Below, piece after piece: positions 6,444 to 9,621 of a stretch of DNA of 9,621 nt. The number at the start of each line of letters is the position of its first letter. Within the stretch, counting starts at the first letter, position 1. Source of the DNA: Burkholderiales bacterium (GTDB taxonomy: Bacteria; Pseudomonadota; Gammaproteobacteria; Burkholderiales; Burkholderiaceae_C); NCBI GenBank assembly GCA_016703325.1, contig JADJCH010000051.1, forward strand, positions 1 to 9,621, in the 5' to 3' direction. The notes beneath the pieces were generated by a model. It was not told the origin of the DNA and did no database searches. It saw only the letters and a program-made list of their open reading frames with translations. The position numbers and the translations under genes are program-made.

Positions 6444-7064
6444 TCAGGCGCCTTGCAGCAAGGCACGCACCTCGGTGGCCTGCTGCTCGGCGGTGAGCGA
6501 GGTGCGCAGCGCCCGGCGCAGCCGGCCGGCCGGGTCGTAGAGGTAGACCAAGGCGGTGTGGTCGATGGTGTAGCTGCCGTTGAGCGGCACCTTGCGGTAG
6601 AACACCTTGAAGTGTTCGGCGGTCAGGCGGGTCCGCTCCGCGTCACCGCGCAGGGCCACCACGCCGGGATGAAAGGTCTCGGCAAAGGCCTGCAGGATCT
6701 GCGGGGTGTCGCGCTCCGGGTCCAGGCTGATGAACAGCACCTGCACCCTGGCGGCCTCCGCACCGAGGATCTGAAGGGTTTCTGCGGCCTTGAACAGCGC
6801 GGTCGGGCAGACGTCCGGGCACTGCGTGAATCCGAAGAACACCATCACCGCCCTGCCCCGGTAGTCGGCCAGGGTGCGCCAGGCACCGCCGGGATCCTGC
6901 AGCCGGAAGTCGCGGCCGTATTCCGCGCCTGTGACGTCGATGGCCGCAGCGGAGGAAGGGGCGGCACGTTCGGGTGAACAGCCGCCGGTGGACGCCAGCA
7001 CGGCGGCGCCGGCCAGCCCCTGCAGGCAGCGGCGGCGCCGATGGGAAACGAGGGGGAAGGACAT
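6444..7064 (-). CDS. SCO1/SenC family copper chaperone
   Basis: SCO proteins are membrane-anchored, thioredoxin-fold Cu(I) chaperones or thiol reductases that help build the CuA centre of cytochrome oxidases and, in some bacteria, NosZ. All three copper ligands are present: C82 and C86 in CPDVCP, and H169 in TIDHTALVYL. The segments VMVFFGFTQCPDVCPT and FISLDPERDTP are diagnostic. The length of 206 residues is normal. The N-terminus is rich in arginine (HRRRRCLQG), with a Tat-like motif, a hydrophobic stretch and a possible lipobox ending at C29 (STGGC). The ATG at 7064 is the natural start, with only a weak upstream GGGA. The NosL-like genes follow 70 nt later; no oxidase genes are in the window, so its client lies elsewhere or is part of this module. 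Confidence 0.94.
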   Translation of the reverse strand: MSFPLVSHRRRRCLQGLAGAAVLASTGGCSPERAAPSSAAAIDVTGAEYGRDFRLQDPGGAWRTLADYRGRAVMVFFGFTQCPDVCPTALFKAAETLQILGAEAARVQVLFISLDPERDTPQILQAFAETFHPGVVALRGDAERTRLTAEHFKVFYRKVPLNGSYTIDHTALVYLYDPAGRLRRALRTSLTAEQQATEVRALLQGA

Positions 7065-7195
7065 GAGCGGTCCCGGGCCCGTGGGCCGAACAAGGCGGGA
7101 GAGCGAAGGCGGCTGCCGGGGACGCCCGCGCCATACGCGGTGCCATCCACCTCGCGGGCGCGCGCCCGCACAGCAGCTTCAGGGGTGCAGCAAAC
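7065..7195. other. Spacer with 16-bp perfect palindrome at 7154-7169
   Basis: The gap between the DUF2946 stop and the SCO start holds no gene I can support. It contains the perfect palindrome GCGGGCGCGCGCCCGC (7154-7169), 27 bp after the DUF2946 stop, and a GGCCC/GGGCC pair near the SCO start. These could be an RNA hairpin that lowers read-through or a protein site, but at this GC content chance palindromes are common. A separate SCO promoter could lie here; none is obvious. Confidence 0.35.
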
Positions 7196-7588
7196 TCAGC
7201 CGACCCAGGGAGGGCCACGCGGGCGAGCGCTGTCGGCGACCGGGGCCGTGATGTGGCCCGGTTGCTCCGCCGGCGGAAGCTGGACGGGCGCTGCCACCTG
7301 CGGCGGCTGTCCGTGCTCCGGCAGCAACGCCATACCGACACCCATCGCCGCCAGGCAGGCGGGGCAATGCAGCCCTGCGGCAGGGGAGCTTCCCGCTGCG
7401 CCGTCCGACTCGGCGGAGGCAGTCGCCAGCGCATGATCTCCCGGCACGGTGCAGACTTCGCCAAAGCCGCCAGCCACCGGCGCCCCCGCCCAGACGACGG
7501 CGCTCAGCAGCGGCAGAGCGACCCAGCCCAGGCTGAGTGCCCAGGCCGTCCACACCCACAACCGCAGTGACCGACGCAGTGTCTGCAT
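7196..7588 (-). CDS. DUF2946 family protein, exported, copper-associated
   Basis: This 130-residue protein fits DUF2946 proteins: a hydrophobic N-terminal signal or anchor (about 9-35), a short segment EVCTVPGD with C46, then an HCPACLA motif (H74, C75, C78), and a proline-rich end with the family-typical ARPRGPP. The family's role is unknown, but members commonly sit beside TonB-dependent copper receptors and other copper genes, so a periplasmic metal-binding role is plausible. C46, H74, C75, C78 and nearby Met residues could bind Cu(I). The ATG at 7588 has no clear Shine-Dalgarno site. It lies 87 nt after the DJ-1 gene and an inverted repeat lies just upstream, so it may be the first gene of its own transcript. 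Confidence 0.75.
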   Translation of the reverse strand: MQTLRRSLRLWVWTAWALSLGWVALPLLSAVVWAGAPVAGGFGEVCTVPGDHALATASAESDGAAGSSPAAGLHCPACLAAMGVGMALLPEHGQPPQVAAPVQLPPAEQPGHITAPVADSARPRGPPWVG

Positions 7589-7594
7589 GGGGAC

Positions 7595-7622
7595 ATGCTA
7601 ATTCCCCGGTGGGTATCAGCAT
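7595..7622. promoter_or_regulatory. Inverted repeat upstream of the DUF2946 gene, possible operator
   Basis: ATGCTAAT (7595-7602) and ATCAGCAT (7615-7622) are inverted repeats matching at 7 of 8 positions with a 12-bp spacer, so the half-sites are about two helical turns apart. They are unusually AT-rich for this DNA and end 7 bp from the start codon. This is the geometry of a dimer-binding operator. It does not match a Fur box or the CueR dyad, and no binding protein can be named. Confidence 0.35.
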
Positions 7623-7675
7623 TGACCAAGATCACGGCGGAGGGCGATGGGCCACATGGGGACCACCGCCAGGGC

Positions 7676-8497
7676 TCACCCGCCGCCGTGGCGCCGACGC
7701 AGCGTCTCCCGACTGCCCGCCACGAAGCCGGTGAACATGCCCGACATCAGCTCGACAGCCTCCTTGGGCGCCGTGCGCGGGGTGCCGGCGTTGAACGGCG
7801 GCTCCGGGGCGTATTCGGCCAGCAGCTGCATGCTCTGGGCGTAGAGGCGGTCACGCAGCAGCTCGACGATCGTCAGGCCCAGGTCGATGCCCGCGCTGAC
7901 ACCCGCGCCGGTGATGCGGTTGCGGTCGCGCACCACCCGCGCATCCACCGGCGTGGCGCCGGCTTCGGCCAGCAGGTCGCGGGCGATCCAGTGCGAGGTG
8001 GCGCGGTAGCCCTTCAGCAGGCCGGCCGCGCCCAGCAGCAGTGAGCCGGTGCACACGCTGGTGACCCACTTCGCGCGCCGGCCCCGGTCGGCCAGGAAGG
8101 CCACCAGGGCATCGTCGCGCATCGCGTCCAGCGTGCCCTGGCCGCCGCCCGGCACGAACAGCAGGTCCAGCTCGGCGGGGCAGTCCTTCATCGCCAGGGT
8201 GGGCACGAAGGTGAGCCCGGTGTCGCTGGTGACCGGGTCGAGCGTGGCGGCGACATGCTGGACCTTGGCCCCCATCAGGCTGGCCAGCATGTACTGCGGG
8301 CCGACGAAGTCCAGCGCGGTGAAGCCTGGGTAGAGCAGCATGGCGATCTGCTCCTGGCCGTGCCAGTGCGCCGGGAAGGCGCTCATGTCGTGGGGTTCAG
8401 CGGCCGGCGCAGCCGGCTCGGCGGCCTGGGCCAGCCAGGGGGAAGCGGCCAGGGCCGCCGCAGCCGCCTGGAGAAATTGCCGACGGTCGGTGTCCAA
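7676..8497 (-). CDS. Tat-exported DJ-1/PfpI family protein, isonitrile hydratase-like
   Basis: This 273-residue protein has a class I glutamine-amidotransferase-like (DJ-1/PfpI) domain from about residue 50. It resembles isonitrile hydratase (InhA), which adds water to isonitriles to give N-formamides. Key features are GFTALDFVGP with D63, LLFVPGGGQG (112-121), the nucleophile C149 in TSVCTGS, ATSHW (167-170), GAGVSAGIDLGL and EYAPEPPFNAGTP; Asp and Cys at these places are the InhA catalytic residues. There is no C-terminal AraC domain, so it is not a GATase1-type regulator. I place the start at a TTG (8497) because AGGAGA lies 5 nt upstream and the protein then begins with a twin-arginine signal, DRRQFLQ, with likely cleavage after AQA near residue 25. 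Starting at the later Met (M38) would remove the signal. It lies 80 nt after the TonB receptor. Export makes it unlike the known cytoplasmic InhA; the substrate is not certain. Confidence 0.82.
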   Translation of the reverse strand: MDTDRRQFLQAAAAALAASPWLAQAAEPAAPAAEPHDMSAFPAHWHGQEQIAMLLYPGFTALDFVGPQYMLASLMGAKVQHVAATLDPVTSDTGLTFVPTLAMKDCPAELDLLFVPGGGQGTLDAMRDDALVAFLADRGRRAKWVTSVCTGSLLLGAAGLLKGYRATSHWIARDLLAEAGATPVDARVVRDRNRITGAGVSAGIDLGLTIVELLRDRLYAQSMQLLAEYAPEPPFNAGTPRTAPKEAVELMSGMFTGFVAGSRETLRRRHGGG

Positions 8498-8502
8498 GAA
8501 AG

Positions 8503-8508
8503 TCTCCT
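8503..8508 (-). promoter_or_regulatory. Ribosome binding site supporting the TTG start
   Basis: AGGAGA on the minus strand lies 5 nt before the TTG at 8497. No in-frame ATG is near, and the Tat signal follows the TTG directly, so this site decides the start of the DJ-1 family gene. Confidence 0.75.
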
Positions 8509-8526
8509 GGTCAATGCTGTGGTTCG

Positions 8527-8571
8527 GGACCGTCAGGCGGGCTCGCCAAGGGCACGGCGCCCGCCCGGTCC
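8527..8571 (-). repeat. Long interrupted hairpin after the TonB receptor stop codon
   Basis: Three nested stems stack here. GGACCG (8527-8532) pairs with CGGTCC (8566-8571), GGCGGGC (8536-8542) with GCCCGCC (8559-8565), and GCC (8545-8547) with GGC (8556-8558). All pairs are perfect, with bulges of 3 and 2 nt on one side and an 8-nt loop. The hairpin begins 6 nt after the receptor stop and ends 18 nt before the next ribosome binding site. No T run follows, so it is more likely a transcript-stabilising or attenuating element than a simple terminator. Confidence 0.6.
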
Positions 8572-8577
8572 GGGGGG

Positions 8578-9621
8578 TCAGAACGAGAAGTTCGCGCTGG
8601 CCTGGAAGGTGCGCGGACGCGCCGGGATCACCTGCCCGCCACCAAAGTAGGTGGACGGCACGAAGTACTGCCTGTCGGTCAGGTTGCTGACGCCCAACGC
8701 GTAACGGGCGCCATCGACCTTGTAGCCCAGTTGCGCATCCCACAGCGTGGCCGCCTGGGTGAAGAAGGTGTTGGCCGTATCCCCGGCCAGCCGGCCGTGG
8801 CGGGTCAGCCCCAGGCCGGCGCTCAGGCCTGCGGCCGGGCCCTGCAGCCACTCGTAGCGGCCGGCAATCCGCGCACTGCTCTCTGGCACGTTGAACAGCG
8901 CCTTGCCGACGTTGACCGCATTGGTGTCCTCCTCGGTGCGGGCCTTCATGCGTGTGGCCTGCGCCAGCACGGCAAGTTCCGGGGTGGCCTGCCAGCGCAG
9001 GTCGGCCTCCACGCCCCGCGAGCGCTGCAGGCCGGTCTGACGTGATTTGCCCGGGTTGGCCGGATCACCCACCGCCACGTTCTCGCGCGCCAGATCGAAC
9101 CAGACCAGCGAACCGCTGACGCCACCCAGGTCCTTCAGGCGCAGGCCGATCTCCTTTTGCAGCGAGGTCTCGGGCTTCGGCGGGGTGCTGAAGATGCTGT
9201 ACAGCGGCACCCGCATGCCGCGCGAGACACCGGCAAAGGTCGAGATCTGACCGGTCCAGTCATAGACGGCGCCGAAGCGCGGCGTGAACTTGCGGTTCTC
9301 CGAAACGTTGTTCTGCCCGAACACCACACTCACGTCGCTGACGCGGATGTCGGCATGCCGCAGGCTGGCCAGCAGGTGCCAGGCGCCGATGTCGATCTGG
9401 TCCTGCACATACAGCGTGCGCGAACGGTAGGTGTTGTTCATCTGGTCGGCCTCGTCCGGCGCTGCCGGCTCGGACCAGGTGGCGTAGCTGGCGCTGGGCA
9501 GGTTGTAGGTCGCCAGGTCCAGGTTGCCGAAGCCGTTCGGGTAGGCCATGAACTCGTGGTCGCGCGAGGATTCCCAGTCCATCCCGAGCTGCGCGGTGTG
9601 CTGCGCAGTACCAGTGAGAAC
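8578..9621 (-). CDS. TonB-dependent outer-membrane receptor, siderophore type (C-terminal part)
   Basis: Only the last 347 residues are in the window; the 5' end lies beyond position 9621 and the frame is open to the edge. The sequence is an outer-membrane beta-barrel of alternating aromatic and polar strands. Typical segments of siderophore-type receptors are RSRTLYVQDQIDIG, FTPRFGAVYDWTGQISTFAGVSRG, ETSLQKEIGLRLKD, SRGVEADLRW, and the end NLTDRQYFVPSTYFGGG, then PRTFQASANFSF with a terminal Phe as needed for barrel assembly. Such receptors import ferric siderophores or other metal chelates using TonB. The plug domain and TonB box are not visible, so the ligand cannot be inferred from them. 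The DJ-1 gene follows after an 80-nt spacer with a strong hairpin, so the pair could be co-transcribed. A copper-chelate ligand is possible from the downstream context, but iron is the default expectation. Confidence 0.92.
   Translation of the reverse strand, partial: VLTGTAQHTAQLGMDWESSRDHEFMAYPNGFGNLDLATYNLPSASYATWSEPAAPDEADQMNNTYRSRTLYVQDQIDIGAWHLLASLRHADIRVSDVSVVFGQNNVSENRKFTPRFGAVYDWTGQISTFAGVSRGMRVPLYSIFSTPPKPETSLQKEIGLRLKDLGGVSGSLVWFDLARENVAVGDPANPGKSRQTGLQRSRGVEADLRWQATPELAVLAQATRMKARTEEDTNAVNVGKALFNVPESSARIAGRYEWLQGPAAGLSAGLGLTRHGRLAGDTANTFFTQAATLWDAQLGYKVDGARYALGVSNLTDRQYFVPSTYFGGGQVIPARPRTFQASANFSF

Noticed and set aside
8498..8851. N-terminal extension of the DJ-1 family frame to an ATG at 8851
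   Set aside because: The added residues are Arg/Pro-rich, lie antiparallel-free within the receptor coding region and show no domain. A ribosome binding site plus Tat signal places the start at the TTG at 8497.
1..9621. CRISPR arrays, insertion sequences, tRNA or rRNA genes
   Set aside because: No regularly spaced repeats, transposase motifs, terminal inverted repeats or RNA gene features were seen on either strand.

Overview
The window is very GC-rich and densely packed. Its codon use and gene families (SCO, NosL, DUF2946, a TonB siderophore-type receptor, an AraC/DUF4336 pair) suggest a betaproteobacterium, probably Burkholderiales of the Leptothrix/Rubrivivax/Ideonella kind. This placement is an inference from composition and gene content, since no marker gene is present.

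Layout. Positions 1-109 hold no clear gene. Positions 110-807 (minus) are a DUF4336 gene split by a single-base frameshift, transcribed divergently from an AraC-family regulator at 897-1790 (plus). A convergent spacer (1791-1924) separates these from a long run of minus-strand genes. In transcription order, from high to low coordinates, the run is: the 3' part of a TonB-dependent receptor (8578-9621, cut by the window edge), a Tat-exported DJ-1/PfpI protein resembling isonitrile hydratase (7676-8497, TTG start), a DUF2946 protein (7196-7588), a SCO1/SenC protein (6444-7064), a divergent NosL-like lipoprotein (5720-6373), a canonical NosL-like protein (5146-5709), a small single-span membrane protein (4781-5149), a MacB/FtsX-type ABC permease (3610-4761), its ATPase (2908-3591), and a polytopic membrane protein with paired Cys and His-rich motifs (1925-2914).

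How the genes may work together. From SCO to the polytopic protein the spacing is 70 nt or less, with several stop/start overlaps, so this part looks like one operon. SCO and NosL are established Cu(I)-handling families (CuA and NosZ maturation respectively), and DUF2946 proteins are often found beside copper-handling genes. No nosZ, nosD or oxidase gene lies in the window. The best reading is a cell-envelope copper (or thiol-metal) trafficking module built around an ABC exporter-type complex, with the TonB receptor and the exported DJ-1 enzyme as possible acquisition steps. The specific substrate is not shown by the sequence.

Notable points: four products in a row carry twin-arginine-type signals; an isonitrile-hydratase-like enzyme that appears to be exported sits beside a TonB receptor and copper proteins; and a long interrupted hairpin lies directly after the receptor stop codon.
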